DNA of 64,000 bases from Sphaerotilus uruguayifluvii (GTDB lineage Bacteria > Pseudomonadota > Gammaproteobacteria > Burkholderiales > Burkholderiaceae_C), in assembly GCF_013294065.1 (NCBI RefSeq), contig NZ_JABSNM010000024.1, positions 1-64,000 of the forward strand, written 5' to 3'. A model generated the notes under the pieces. The model was given only the letters and a program-made list of their open reading frames with translations. It was not told where the DNA came from and ran no database searches. This document shows, one piece after another, positions 53,684-63,400 of this stretch; position 1 is the first letter of the stretch; each line of letters opens with the position of its first letter. The position numbers and the translations under genes were made by a program.

Positions 53684-54958
53684 CTAGGCGCGCGGCGACA
53701 GCCCGTCGGCCAGCGACAGCCGGTAGGCGCGCCAGCCCGGCACCAGGCTGGCCAGCCAGCCGCCCAGCAGCAGCGCGCCCATCAGGCGCAGCTCGTCCGG
53801 GCCCGGCCAGCGCGCATGCAGCACCAGCCCCCAGCGGGCCTGGGCGAGGTCGCCCAGCAGCGCGATCGCGCCGGCCGAGGCCAGCGCGCCCAGCAGCACG
53901 CCGCACAGCGTGACCAGCGCGCCCTCCACCGCCAGCAGCGCCAGCACCTGACGCGGGCCGGCGCCGACCGAGCGCAGGATCGCCAGCTCGCGCCGGCGCG
54001 CATCCAGCCCGGCCAGGATCACCGCGACCAGCCCGGCCAGGCTGACCACCGCCACCAGCACGCTGACCGCCTGCAGCGCACGCTCGCCCGCGCCCAGCAC
54101 CTCCCACAGCTCGTCGAGCGCCACGCCCGGCAGCACCGCCATCAGCGGCTCGTCGCCGTAGCCGCGCACCCAGCGCTGCACCGCGAACACCGCCGCGCGG
54201 CTCTTCAGCCCGACCAGCACCGCGGTCACCGTGCGCGGCGTCAGGTCCTGCGCGGCGGCGGCCTCGGCCGAGATGCGGGCGCCGGGCATCGGCGTGCCGG
54301 CGATCCAGTCGATGTGGATGGCCTCGATGCCGGAGAGCGGGATGTGCACCGAGCGGTCGACCGGCGTGCCGGTGCGCGCCAGGATGCCGACCACGGTGAA
54401 GGGCTTGTCGGCATGGTCGTTGGCCGCGAAGGCGCCGTCGCCGTGGCTCAGCACCAGGCGCTGGCCCAGGCGGTAGCCCAGCCGCTCGGCCACCTCGGCG
54501 CCGATCACCGCCTCGAAGACATGGCCCGCGCCGTCGCCGAAGGCGCGCCCGGCCGCCAGCGCCAGCGGCTGCTGCTCGCCGTAGCGGAAGTGCTCGAAAT
54601 AGGCCGGCGTCGTGCCGACGACCGCAAAGCCGCGGTGGCTGTCGCCCAGCGCGATCGGCACCGTCCAGGCCACCTGGCGCTGCGCGGCCAGCGCCTGCAC
54701 GCTGTCCCAGCCGATGTTGTTGGTCGCGCTGCCGACGCGGAAGACCGCGTAGAGCATCAGCTGCACCGCGCCGGTGCGCGGACCGACGATCAGGTCGGTG
54801 CCGGAGACCGCCTGGGCGAAGTTCTGCCGCACGTCCTGCCTCAGGCGCTCGATGCCCAGCAGCAGGAAGGTCGACAGCGCGATCGACACGACGATCAGCG
54901 CCAGCACGAAGCGCCGGCTCCAGGCGCTGCGCGCGGCCAGTCCGAGCAGCGCGCTCAT
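53684..54958 (-). CDS. ABC transporter permease (MacB/FtsX-like)
   Basis: A 424-residue permease with the MacB-type layout: one N-terminal helix (VLALIVVSIALSTFLLLGI), a periplasmic domain of about 200 residues, and three C-terminal helices (LQAVSVLVAVVSLAGLVAVIL, VEGALVTLCGVLLGALASAGAIAL, LRLMGALLLGGWLASLVPG). FtsX-type sequence ARRRELAILRSVGAGPRQVLALLAVEG is present. Start overlaps the ATPase stop by 4 nt. In the DUF2796-DUF3299 operon such pairs probably support metal handling rather than drug efflux. Confidence 0.87.
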   Translation of the reverse strand: MSALLGLAARSAWSRRFVLALIVVSIALSTFLLLGIERLRQDVRQNFAQAVSGTDLIVGPRTGAVQLMLYAVFRVGSATNNIGWDSVQALAAQRQVAWTVPIALGDSHRGFAVVGTTPAYFEHFRYGEQQPLALAAGRAFGDGAGHVFEAVIGAEVAERLGYRLGQRLVLSHGDGAFAANDHADKPFTVVGILARTGTPVDRSVHIPLSGIEAIHIDWIAGTPMPGARISAEAAAAQDLTPRTVTAVLVGLKSRAAVFAVQRWVRGYGDEPLMAVLPGVALDELWEVLGAGERALQAVSVLVAVVSLAGLVAVILAGLDARRRELAILRSVGAGPRQVLALLAVEGALVTLCGVLLGALASAGAIALLGDLAQARWGLVLHARWPGPDELRLMGALLLGGWLASLVPGWRAYRLSLADGLSPRA

Positions 54959-55650
54959 CGCTCGGCTCCGGGCCGGGCGGCGCGGTTCAGCGCCGGCAGG
55001 TCGATCTGGCGCGCGAAATGCCCGGCCAGCCGCGCGTCATGGCTGACCAGCACCAGCGCGCTGGCGGCTTCGCGGCAGCTCGACAGCAGCGCGTCGACGA
55101 AGCGGTCGCGCGTGTCCTCGTCCAGCGCCGAGGTGGGCTCGTCGGCGATCACCAGCTCGGGCCGCCCGGCCAGCGCCCGCGCGCAGGCCACGCGCTGCTG
55201 CTGCCCCACCGAGAGCTGCGCCGCCGGACGCTTCCACAGCGAGGCGTCCAGCCCGAGCCGCGCCAGCCACTGTTCGGGCTCGTCGGCGCCGGCGCAGCGC
55301 GCGCGCCGGCGCGCCGAGAAGCGCAGCGGCAGCCGCACGTTGTCGATCACCGACAGATAGGGCAGCAGGTTGAACTGCTGGAAGATGTAGCCGACATGGT
55401 CGGCGCGCAGCCGGTCGCGCCGCGCGGCCGACTGCGCGCGCCAGTCCTGGCCGAGCAGCGCGACCGTGCCGGCGTCCGCCACCAGCACGCCGGCCATCAG
55501 CGACAGCAGCGTGCTCTTGCCGCAGCCGCTGGGGCCGCGCAGGAAGACCGCCTCGCCGGGCATCAGCTCGAGCCGGTCCAGGTCGAGCGTGTCGGCGGCG
55601 GCGCCCGGCCAGCGGTGGCGCAGACCGCGCAGCGACAGCAGCGGGCTCAT
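54955..55650 (-). CDS. ABC transporter ATP-binding protein (LolD/MacB type)
   Basis: A 231-residue ATPase from the ATG at 55648-55650. Walker A RGPSGCGKSTLLSLMAG (37-53), Q-loop GYIFQQFNLLPYLSV, signature LSVGQQQRVACARAL, Walker B LVIADEPTSALDEDT, switch His in VLVSHDARL. It belongs to the MacB/LolD family that drives extracytoplasmic permeases. Overlaps the upstream DUF2796 gene and the downstream permease by 4 nt each, so the three are tightly coupled. Confidence 0.9.
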   Translation of the reverse strand: MSPLLSLRGLRHRWPGAAADTLDLDRLELMPGEAVFLRGPSGCGKSTLLSLMAGVLVADAGTVALLGQDWRAQSAARRDRLRADHVGYIFQQFNLLPYLSVIDNVRLPLRFSARRRARCAGADEPEQWLARLGLDASLWKRPAAQLSVGQQQRVACARALAGRPELVIADEPTSALDEDTRDRFVDALLSSCREAASALVLVSHDARLAGHFARQIDLPALNRAARPGAER

Positions 55651-56189
55651 CGGCCCCAGCGCAGCACCCGCGCCGGACGCTGCAGTGCCGCCTTGAACTG
55701 CCCCGCCGGCGCGACGATCTCGGCCTCGACGCGGGCGATGCGGCGGAAGCGGTCGAGCAGGCTGCCGAGGTCGAGCGAGGCCAGCGCCTGCGGCCGGGCG
55801 CAGCGCAGCACGAAGGTCGCATCCAGGTCGGCGTGCTCGCCGGCCGCCGCCGCCCCGCCCTGCAGCGTCGGCGCATCGACCGTCGTCGAGACCGGCTGGC
55901 ACTGCGCCGCGGCGTCCGGCACGATCAGGCCGGCACCGGCGCGCAGATCGGCCAGCACCGCCTGCGCGGCCTTCTTCTCGGCCTCGGTGCGCGGCGCGCG
56001 CTCGAAGCCGAGCAGGCTGTCGAGCGGCGCCTCCAGGCCGATCGTCAGCGTCGGGCCGTCGAGCGCGATCTCCAGTGCGACGCGGCCATGCTCGTGGGCG
56101 CCGTGGTCATGGCGGGGCGCGGCCGTGGCGGCCAGCGGGCCCAGCAGCAGCAGGCTCAGGACAGTCGGGACAGGCAGGCGCAGGGTCAT
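55647..56189 (-). CDS. DUF2796 (ZrgA-like) periplasmic zinc-system protein
   Basis: A 180-residue secreted protein from the ATG at 56187-56189, with signal peptide (VPTVLSLLLLGPLAATAA). It starts the mature part with a His-rich RHDHGAHEHGRV, typical of DUF2796/ZrgA. Then LEIALDGPTLTIGLEAPLDSLLGFERAPRTEAEKKA and two conserved cysteines (AQCQPV, LRCARP). Known family role: zinc-regulated uptake in Vibrio. First gene of the operon with the ABC pair, DUF3299 and DUF1294, and close to zur-znuCBA, which supports a zinc function. Confidence 0.85.
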   Translation of the reverse strand: MTLRLPVPTVLSLLLLGPLAATAAPRHDHGAHEHGRVALEIALDGPTLTIGLEAPLDSLLGFERAPRTEAEKKAAQAVLADLRAGAGLIVPDAAAQCQPVSTTVDAPTLQGGAAAAGEHADLDATFVLRCARPQALASLDLGSLLDRFRRIARVEAEIVAPAGQFKAALQRPARVLRWGR

Positions 56190-56229
56190 GGGAACAGCTT
56201 CCGCGATGGACATGAAGAAACGATGAGGC

Positions 56230-57009
56230 TCAGGGCGGTGCCGCGGCCACGACGCGGTCGCGCCCGTCGAGCTTGGCGCAGCGCAGCGCCTCGTCGGCAC
56301 GCGCCAGCAGCTGCGGCAGCGTCGCGCGCTCCGGCTCCAGCACCGCCACGCCGATGCTGACCGTGACACTGGCCACCTCGCCGTCCGGCAGCACGATGCG
56401 CTGCTCCGGCACCGCATGGCGCAGCCGCTCGGCCACCGTCAGCGCCCCGGCCAGCGCGGTGCCGGACAGCAGCACCGCGAACTCCTCGCCGCCGTAGCGC
56501 CCGCACAGGTCGTGCAGCCGCAGCGGCCGGTGCACCAGCCCGGCCACCTCGGCCAGCACCTGGTCGCCGGCCGCCTCGCCGTGGCGCTGGTTGATCGCGG
56601 AGAGCCGGTCGATGTCGAGCAGCAGCAGCGACAGCGGCGTGCCGTGGCGCGCGGCCAGCGCGACCTCGCGCGAGGCACGCTCGAAGAAGTGGCGCCGGGT
56701 CAGCAGCCGGGTCAGCGGATCGCTCGGATCCAGGTCGAGCAGGCGCACGCGCTGGTGATCGAGCAGCGCCAGCATTTCGTAGATCAGCCGCGCCAGCCAC
56801 GGCAGCATCAGCACCGGCACGAGCAGCGCCAGCGCGAACAGCCCCGCCGGCGACACGCCGATCGGCCCGGCCAGCACCGCCGCCAGCAGCGCCGCCGGCG
56901 GCAGGCAGGGCAGCAGCCCGAGCAGGCCCAGCCGCAGGCAGGCTCGCCACGGACGGTGCGCGAGCAGCCGGTGGCGCAGCTCGCGGATCAAGGGGGATTC
57001 GACGGACAT
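56230..57009 (-). CDS. Membrane diguanylate cyclase (GGDEF)
   Basis: A 259-residue protein from the ATG at 57007-57009. Two hydrophobic helices (LLGLLPCLPPAALLAAVLAG and GLFALALLVPVLMLPWLARL), then a short linker and the GGDEF domain with active-site GGEEF in CGRYGGEEFAVLL. It opens DPLTRLLTRRHFFERA. It lies between the metal-transport operon and znuA on the same strand, 40 nt before the DUF2796 start; whether the cyclase is functionally tied to zinc is unknown. Confidence 0.88.
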   Translation of the reverse strand: MSVESPLIRELRHRLLAHRPWRACLRLGLLGLLPCLPPAALLAAVLAGPIGVSPAGLFALALLVPVLMLPWLARLIYEMLALLDHQRVRLLDLDPSDPLTRLLTRRHFFERASREVALAARHGTPLSLLLLDIDRLSAINQRHGEAAGDQVLAEVAGLVHRPLRLHDLCGRYGGEEFAVLLSGTALAGALTVAERLRHAVPEQRIVLPDGEVASVTVSIGVAVLEPERATLPQLLARADEALRCAKLDGRDRVVAAAPP

Positions 57010-57130
57010 GGCGGGACGACCCGGAACGGCAGGAGATGCCTTCGATATCGTCGGCCGCCGCACGCGCCTGAGCCGGAGGAACGGCCATGCGGATGTCCAT
57101 CATCGCCACCGCCGGTCCGCGGCCGGCGCC

Positions 57131-58111
57131 TCAGCGCGGCGCCGGCTGGCCACGCAGGCCCGCCATCAGCGTCGCGACGTTGTGCGCCATCAGGCGCAGG
57201 TAGCTGCCCGCCGGACCGGAAGGGGCCGACAGCGCATCCGAGTACAGCGTGCCGCCGACGGTCGCGCCGGTCTCGCGGGCGATGCGCTCGACCAGGCGCG
57301 CGTCGGTCACGTTCTCGATGAAGACCGCCCTGACCTGCTGGCGGCGGATCTGGCGGATCAGCCGCGCGACATCGCCGGCCGAGGGCTCGCTGTCGGTGTT
57401 CCAGCCCTGCGCGGCGAGGAACTCGATGCCGTAGGCGGCGGCGAAGGCGGCGAAGGCGTCGTGCGTGGTCACCAGGCGGCGCTGCTCCGGCGCCAGCGTC
57501 GCGATCTCGGCGCGGATGCGCCGGTCCAGCGCGACCAGCTCGGCGTCGAAGGCGGCGGCACGCTGGCGCAGCGTCCCGGCCTCGGCCGGGCGGGCGGCGA
57601 TCAGCGCGTCGCGGATGCGCGCGACATAGTGGCGCACATGGGCCGGGTCCTGCCAGGCATGCGGATCGGCCGGTGCCGCCGTCGGTGCCGGAGCGCGCCG
57701 CGGCAGCCCGTCGGTGCAGGTCAGCACCGGGCCGCGGTAGCCGGCCGAGCCGATCAGCCGGGTCATCCAGCCCTCGAAGCCCAGGCCGTTGACGACCACC
57801 AGATCGGCCTGCGCCAGCCGGCGCACGTCGGCCGGCGCGGGCTGGAAGACATGCGCATCGGCATCCGGCCCGACCAGCGCCGTCACCTCGGCCAGCGGCC
57901 CGGCGACCTGCGCGACCAGATCGGCCAGGATCGAGAAGCTGGCGACCACCCGCAGCGGCCGCGCCGATGCCGCACCGGCAGCACCCGCCGCACCGGCGCC
58001 GAGCAGCGCGGCGAGCCCGGCGGCGCGGCGCAGCCAGCGGCGGCGGCCGCCATCGCCCTCGGCGGCCCTCAGGAGCGGGTCGGAGACAGCAGGAACATCG
58101 TTCGGGATCAT
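57131..58111 (-). CDS. znuA: Zinc ABC transporter substrate-binding protein ZnuA
   Basis: A 326-residue periplasmic binding protein. Probable Tat or Sec signal with twin arginines (GGRRRWLRRAAGLAALLGAGAAG). Cluster A-I fold: VVASFSILADLVAQVAGPLAEVTALVGPDADAHVFQPAPADVRRLAQADLVVVNG, metal ligands His in DAHVFQ, DPHAWQDP and TTHDAF, and Asp in LYSDAL. The typical long His-rich loop is absent. Start overlaps znuB by 4 nt. Delivers zinc (possibly manganese) to ZnuBC. Confidence 0.9.
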   Translation of the reverse strand: MIPNDVPAVSDPLLRAAEGDGGRRRWLRRAAGLAALLGAGAAGAAGAASARPLRVVASFSILADLVAQVAGPLAEVTALVGPDADAHVFQPAPADVRRLAQADLVVVNGLGFEGWMTRLIGSAGYRGPVLTCTDGLPRRAPAPTAAPADPHAWQDPAHVRHYVARIRDALIAARPAEAGTLRQRAAAFDAELVALDRRIRAEIATLAPEQRRLVTTHDAFAAFAAAYGIEFLAAQGWNTDSEPSAGDVARLIRQIRRQQVRAVFIENVTDARLVERIARETGATVGGTLYSDALSAPSGPAGSYLRLMAHNVATLMAGLRGQPAPR

Positions 58112-58989
58112 GCGAGGGAGCGTCGCGAGGAGCGCCGCAGCAGGCCGTCATGGCGGCCGAACAGCAGCGACAGCAGGTAGAAGCCGCCGGCCACCAGCAC
58201 GATGGCCGGCCCCGACGGCAGGTCGGCGTGAAAGGACAGCAGCAGCCCGGCCCAGCCCGACAGCACCGCCATCAGCGTGGCCAGCAGCGCCAGCCGGTCG
58301 AGCTCGCGCGCCCAGAAGCGCGCGGCGATGGCCGGCACCATCATCAGGCCGACCGCCATCAGCGTGCCCATGGCCTGGAAGCCGCCGACCAGATTGGCCA
58401 CCGTCAGCACCAGCAGCACGCCGTGGCTGAGCGCGCCGGGCCCGCCCACCGAGGCGAGAAAGCCGGCATCGAAGCTCTCGACCACCAGCGGCCGGTACAG
58501 CAGCGCCAGCAGCATCAGCGTCACGCTGGCGATCGTGGCCACCAGCAGCAGCGCCGCGTCGTCGACCGCCAGCACGCTGCCGAACAGCACATGGATCAGG
58601 TCGACGCTGCTGCCGCGCATCGAGATCAGCAGCACGCCCAGCGCCAGCGCGATCAGGTAGAAGGCGGCGAAGCTGGCGTCCTCGCGCTGGTGGGTGCGCC
58701 GGGTGACGGCGCCGGCCAGCAGCGCCACCGCCAGCGCCGCGACGAAGCCGCCGGCGCTCATCGCCGTGACCGACAGCCCGGCGATCATGTAGCCGACCGC
58801 CGCACCCGGCAGCAGCGCATGCGCCATCGCGTCGCCGAGCAGGCTCATGCGGCGCAGCACCAGCAGGCAGCCCAGCGGCGCCGCGCCCATCGACAGTGCC
58901 ACCACCGCGACCAGCGCGCGGCGCATGAAGCCGAACTCGACGAAGGGCGAGAACAGCAGCGACTGCAGCGTGTCGAGCAGATCCGTCAT
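58108..58989 (-). CDS. znuB: Zinc ABC transporter permease ZnuB
   Basis: A 293-residue ABC-3 family permease with about eight hydrophobic segments. It opens LLFSPFVEFGFMRRALVAVVALSMGAAPLGCLLVLRRMSLLGDAMAHALLPGAAVGY, the characteristic start of ZnuB/MntB-type permeases (the LLGDAMAHALLPG stretch). The C-terminal motif VGLMMVPAIAARFW is also typical. Overlaps both neighbours by 4 nt, forming the zur-znuCBA operon. Confidence 0.92.
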   Translation of the reverse strand: MTDLLDTLQSLLFSPFVEFGFMRRALVAVVALSMGAAPLGCLLVLRRMSLLGDAMAHALLPGAAVGYMIAGLSVTAMSAGGFVAALAVALLAGAVTRRTHQREDASFAAFYLIALALGVLLISMRGSSVDLIHVLFGSVLAVDDAALLLVATIASVTLMLLALLYRPLVVESFDAGFLASVGGPGALSHGVLLVLTVANLVGGFQAMGTLMAVGLMMVPAIAARFWARELDRLALLATLMAVLSGWAGLLLSFHADLPSGPAIVLVAGGFYLLSLLFGRHDGLLRRSSRRSLA

Positions 58990-59675
58990 GCGAGGCAGGG
59001 GGCCGCCGCCGCGTCGAGCAGCTCGGCGGTGTCGCCCCAGGCCCAGCCGCCGCGGCCGTCCAGGCTCAGCAGGCGGTCGGCGTGCGCCCGCACGCGGGCC
59101 TGGTCATGCAGCACCGCGACCACCGCGCGCCCCTGGCCGCACCAGCGCCGCACCAGCGCCAGCAGGTCGGCGGTGGTGGTCTCGTCGACCGCGTTGAAGG
59201 GCTCGTCGAGCAGGATCAGGTCGGCGTCCTGCAGCAGCAGCCGCGCGAACAGCACGCGCTGGAACTGGCCGACCGACAGGTCCGAGATCGGCCGGCGCGC
59301 GCAGCCGGCCAGGCCGACGGTGTCCAGCGCCGCATCGACCTCGCGGCGCAGGCCGCCGCCCAGCGCCTTCCACAGCCCGATGCGCGACCAGGCGCCGAGC
59401 GCGACGACGTCGCCGACGCGGATCGGGAAGCTGCGGTCCAGCGCCGACTGCTGCGGCAGATGCGCCAGGCGCAGGCCCGCCGCGCGCACGATGCGACCGC
59501 CGCACGGCGGGCGGTGTCCGGCCAGCGCCTCGACCAGCGTGCTCTTGCCGGCGCCGTTCGGCCCGACCACCGCGGTCAGCGTGCCGCGCGTCAGCGTGCC
59601 GCTCAGCGCACGCACCACCTCGCGGCCGCCGCGCTCGAGCGTCAGCGACTGCAGCTCCAGCAGCGCCGCCGGCAT
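58986..59675 (-). CDS. znuC: Zinc ABC transporter ATP-binding protein ZnuC
   Basis: A 229-residue ATPase from the ATG at 59673-59675. Walker A VGPNGAGKSTLVEAL (38-52), Q-loop LAHLPQQSALDRSFPI (typical of metal transporters), signature LSVGQFQRVLFARLL, Walker B ADLILLDEPFNAVDE, and switch His in AVLHDQARV. The pair QQSALD and FNAVDE fits ZnuC-type proteins. It follows zur by 82 nt and overlaps znuB. Confidence 0.9.
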   Translation of the reverse strand: MPAALLELQSLTLERGGREVVRALSGTLTRGTLTAVVGPNGAGKSTLVEALAGHRPPCGGRIVRAAGLRLAHLPQQSALDRSFPIRVGDVVALGAWSRIGLWKALGGGLRREVDAALDTVGLAGCARRPISDLSVGQFQRVLFARLLLQDADLILLDEPFNAVDETTTADLLALVRRWCGQGRAVVAVLHDQARVRAHADRLLSLDGRGGWAWGDTAELLDAAAAPCLA

Positions 59676-59757
59676 CAGGCCAGCGCCCAGCCCACCGCCG
59701 CCCAAAGCAGCAGCACCAGCACGCCCGCGCCCGCACAGCGGCTCAGCGCCGAGGCCA

Positions 59758-60276
59758 TCAGCACCGGGGGCTCCGGCAGACAGGCGCAGACGCGGCATCG
59801 GCAGGACAGGATTCGTCGGCATCGGCGGTCTCGTGATCGGCGGCAGGGGAGGCGCTGGCGCAGTCGGCACACAGGCCGTGCAGCGTCAGGTCATGGCGCT
59901 GCACCCGGAAGCCCGGCGGCGCCAGTTCGTCCATCGCGCCCGGGCAGGCGTGGATCGGGAAGACCCGGCCGCAGGCGGTGCAATGGAAATGATGGTGATG
60001 ATGGTCCTCGCCCCCGGCCGCGCGCGCATGGCCGCAGACCGCCTCGTAGCGGGCCGACTGGCCCGGCAGGTCGACGCGCACCACCTCGCCGGTCTCGAGC
60101 ATCGCGCCGAGCTGGCGGTAGACGGTCGACAGGTTCAGCGTCGGCACCACGCGCTGGCCGAGCTCGCACAGCTCGGCCGGCGACAGCGCGCGCGCGCTGT
60201 CGTGCAGCGCCTGCATCAGCGCGTCGCGCTGGCGGGTCTGGCGTTCGCGGCCGGGCGTGGAGAGGGACGGGGGCAT
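59758..60276 (-). CDS. zur: Zinc uptake regulator Zur (Fur family)
   Basis: A 172-residue Fur-family repressor. Winged-helix DNA-binding domain: RQTRQRDALMQALHDSARALSPAELCELGQRVVPTLNLSTVYRQLGAMLETGEV. Metal domain: HHHHHFHCTACGRVFPIHACPG with a CxxC structural zinc site and a distal C..C pair (GLCADC). The His-rich stretch and position at the head of znuCBA identify Zur rather than Fur. The C-terminal 25 residues are Asp/Ala/Ser-rich and not conserved. A dyad resembling its own site lies 11 nt upstream. Confidence 0.88.
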   Translation of the reverse strand: MPPSLSTPGRERQTRQRDALMQALHDSARALSPAELCELGQRVVPTLNLSTVYRQLGAMLETGEVVRVDLPGQSARYEAVCGHARAAGGEDHHHHHFHCTACGRVFPIHACPGAMDELAPPGFRVQRHDLTLHGLCADCASASPAADHETADADESCPADAASAPVCRSPRC

Positions 60277-60287
60277 GCCCGGATGCT

Positions 60288-60305
60288 AATGCAAAAGCAT
60301 TTGCA
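60288..60305 (-). promoter_or_regulatory. Candidate Zur operator before zur
   Basis: On the plus strand AATGCAAAAGCATTTGCA contains two overlapping dyads: AATGC / GCATT (60288-60301) and TGCAAA / TTTGCA (60290-60305). It lies 11 nt before the zur start, where a zinc-loaded Zur dimer would repress the zur-znuCBA operon. The dyads are seen; the regulator is inferred from position. The Zur consensus of this clade is not known to me. Confidence 0.55.
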
Positions 60306-60321
60306 ACAGCAAGCCCAAAAG

Positions 60322-60358
60322 CAAGACCCCGGAGCGCACAGGGCGCTCCGGGGTCTTG
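60322..60358 (-). terminator. rpoC terminator
   Basis: A 16-bp perfect stem, CAAGACCCCGGAGCGC (60322-60337) and GCGCTCCGGGGTCTTG (60343-60358), with a 5-nt loop. On the minus strand it is followed by CTTTTGGG, giving a short U-run. It lies 57 nt beyond the rpoC stop and separates the RNA-polymerase operon from zur. Confidence 0.85.
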
Positions 60359-60415
60359 CGGGCCGGGCTCCCGCCCGGTCTTCCGGGCAGGATCAGGCGA
60401 TCCAGGCGTTCAGGC

Positions 60416-63400
60416 TCAGCCTTGCGAGGACAGGTCGCCGTCGGGCAGCGCACCGGCCGCCTCGTCGACCGCAGCCAGCGCGTCCTGCGCTTCCTGCAGC
60501 GCGATCGCGCGGCGCTCGGTCTCGTCCATTTCCTCCTTGGCCTTGCGGGCCTGGTGGTAGGCGAGACCGGTGCCGGCCGGGATCAGTCGGCCGACGATGA
60601 CGTTTTCCTTCAGGCCGCGCAGCTCGTCGCGCTTGCCCATGATCGCCGCCTCGGTCAGCACGCGGGTCGTTTCCTGGAAGGACGCGGCCGAGATGAACGA
60701 GTCGGTCGACAGCGACGCCTTCGTGATGCCCAGCAGCACGTCGGAGTAGGTCGCCGGCAGCTTGCCGTCCTTGCGCATCAGGTCGTTGGTGTCGAACAGC
60801 TCCGAGCGCTCGACCTGCTCGCCGACGATGTAGTGCGTGTCGCCCGAGTTCGTGATCTGCACGCGACGCAGCATCTGGCGAACGATCACCTCGATGTGCT
60901 TGTCGTTGATCTTCACGCCCTGCAGACGGTAGACGTCCTGCACTTCGTCGACGATGTAGCGTGCCAGCTCCTCGACGCCCAGCAGGCGCAGGATGTCCTG
61001 CGGATCGGCCGGACCGTCGACGATCGACTCGCCCTTGTTGACCACCTGGCCTTCGTGCACGAGGATGTTCTTTTCCTTCGGCACGAGTTCCTCGTAGACG
61101 CGACCTTCCGGATCGGTGATCTGCAGACGCACCTTGCCCTTGGTCTCCTTGCCGAACGACACCGTGCCGGTGATCTCGGCCAGGATGCCCTTGTCCTTCG
61201 GCGAGCGCGCCTCGAACAGCTCGGCCACCCGCGGCAGACCGCCGGTGATGTCGCGGGTCTTCTGGCCTTCGACCGGGATGCGCGCCAGCACTTCGCCGGG
61301 CATCACGTCCTGGCCGTCGCGGACCTGGATCAGCGCGCCGATGGGGAAGCCGATCGTCACCGAGTGGTCGGTGCCGGGGATCTTCACTTCCTGGCCGGCG
61401 AAGTCCAGCAGCTTGACCTGCGGGCGCACCACCTTGGCCGAGCCGCGGCGCTTCGGGTCGATGACCACCAGCGTCGACAGACCGGTCACCTCGTCCACCT
61501 GCTTCGCCACGGTCACGCCTTCCTCGACGTTCTCGAAGCGCATCTTGCCGGCGAACTCGGTGATGATCGGGCGGGTCAGCGGATCCCAGTTGCCCAGGAT
61601 CGTGCCGGCCTTGATGGTCTGGTCGGCCTTGACGTTCAGCGTCGCGCCGTACGGCACCTTGTGGCGCTCGCGCTCGCGGCCGTGCGGGTCGGTGATGACG
61701 ATCTCGCCGGAACGGGAGATCACCACGAGCTCGCCCTTGCCGTTCGTGACGTAGCGCATCGTGCTGTTGAAGCCGATGATGCCGTCCGACTTGGCTTCGA
61801 CGCTCGAGGCCACCGCCGCACGCGACGCCGCGCCGCCGATGTGGAAGGTCCGCATCGTCAGCTGGGTGCCGGGTTCGCCGATCGACTGCGCCGCGATGAC
61901 GCCGATGGCCTCGCCCTGGTTGACCAGGCCGCCGCGGCCGAGGTCGCGGCCGTAGCACTTCGCGCAGATGCCGTAGCGGGTGTCGCAGGTCAGGGTCGTG
62001 CGGACCTTGACCTCGTCGACGCCGGCGGCTTCCAGCACGTCCATCGCGTCCTCGTCGAGCATCCGGCCCTTGGTCACCAGGACTTCCTGGGTTTCCGGGT
62101 GGATCACGTCGATGGCGGTCACGCGGCCGAGGATACGGTCGCGCAGCGATTCGATCACTTCACCGCCTTCGACCAGCGCACGCATCGCCAGGCCGTTCTC
62201 GGTGCCGCAGTCGTCCTCGATGACCACCAGATCCTGGGTCACGTCGACGAGACGGCGGGTCAGGTAGCCCGAGTTCGCGGTCTTCAGCGCCGTGTCCGCC
62301 AGGCCCTTGCGGGCACCGTGGGTGGAGATGAAGTACTGCAGGACGTTCAGGCCTTCGCGGAAGTTCGCCGTGATCGGCGTCTCGATGATCGAGCCGTCCG
62401 GCTTGGCCATCAGGCCGCGCATGCCGGCGAGCTGGCGGATCTGGGCGGCGGAACCCCGCGCGCCCGAGTCGGCCATCATGTAGATGGAGTTGAACGACTC
62501 CTGATCCACTTCCTTGCCATGGCGATCGATGACCTTCTGCTTGGACAGCTGGCTCATCATCACCTTGCCGACCTCGTCACCGGTCTTGCCCCAGATGTCG
62601 ACGACCTTGTTGTAGCGCTCGCCCGCGGTCACGAGACCCGAGACGTACTGCTGCTCGATCTCCTTGACCTCGTTCTCGGCCTTCTCGATCAGCTCGTACT
62701 TCTGGCGCGGCACCAGCATGTCGTCGATGGCGATCGAGATGCCGGCGCGGGTGGCCAGACGGAAGCCGCTCTGCAGCAGCTTGTCCGCGAAGACCACCGT
62801 GTCCTTCAGGCCGCACTTGCGGAACGAGGTGTTGATCAGGCGCGAGATCTCCTTCTTCTTCAGCGCCTTGTTCAGGTTGCTGAACGGCAGGCCGCGCGGA
62901 AGGATCTCGGAGAGCAGCGCACGCCCGACGGTGGTGGCCACGAGCTTGGTCTCGGGCACCCATTCGTCGGTGGTCTTGTCCTTGACGTACTCGGTCAGGC
63001 GCACGTTGATGCGGGCGGTCAGCTCGACGACGCCGTTGTCCAGCGCGCGCAGCACTTCGCCGACATCGGAGAAGACCATGCCTTCGCCCTTGCCGTTGAT
63101 GCGCTCGCGGGTGGCGTAGTACAGGCCCAGCACCACGTCCTGCGACGGCACGATCGACGGCTCGCCCGAGGCCGGGAACAGCACGTTGTTCGACGCCAGC
63201 ATCAGGGCGCGCGCTTCCATCTGCGCCTCGATCGACAGCGGCACGTGCACGGCCATCTGGTCACCGTCGAAGTCGGCGTTGAAGGCCGAGCAGACGAGCG
63301 GATGCAGCTGGATCGCCTTGCCTTCGATCAGCACCGGCTCGAAGGCCTGGATGCCCAGGCGGTGCAGCGTCGGCGCCCGGTTCAGCATGATCGGGTGTTC

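Noticed and set aside
53684..55650. Macrolide efflux pump MacAB or lipoprotein exporter LolCDE
   Set aside because: There is no MacA-type adaptor gene or LolA/B; the DUF2796 and DUF3299 partners and the neighbouring zur-znu genes point to metal handling.
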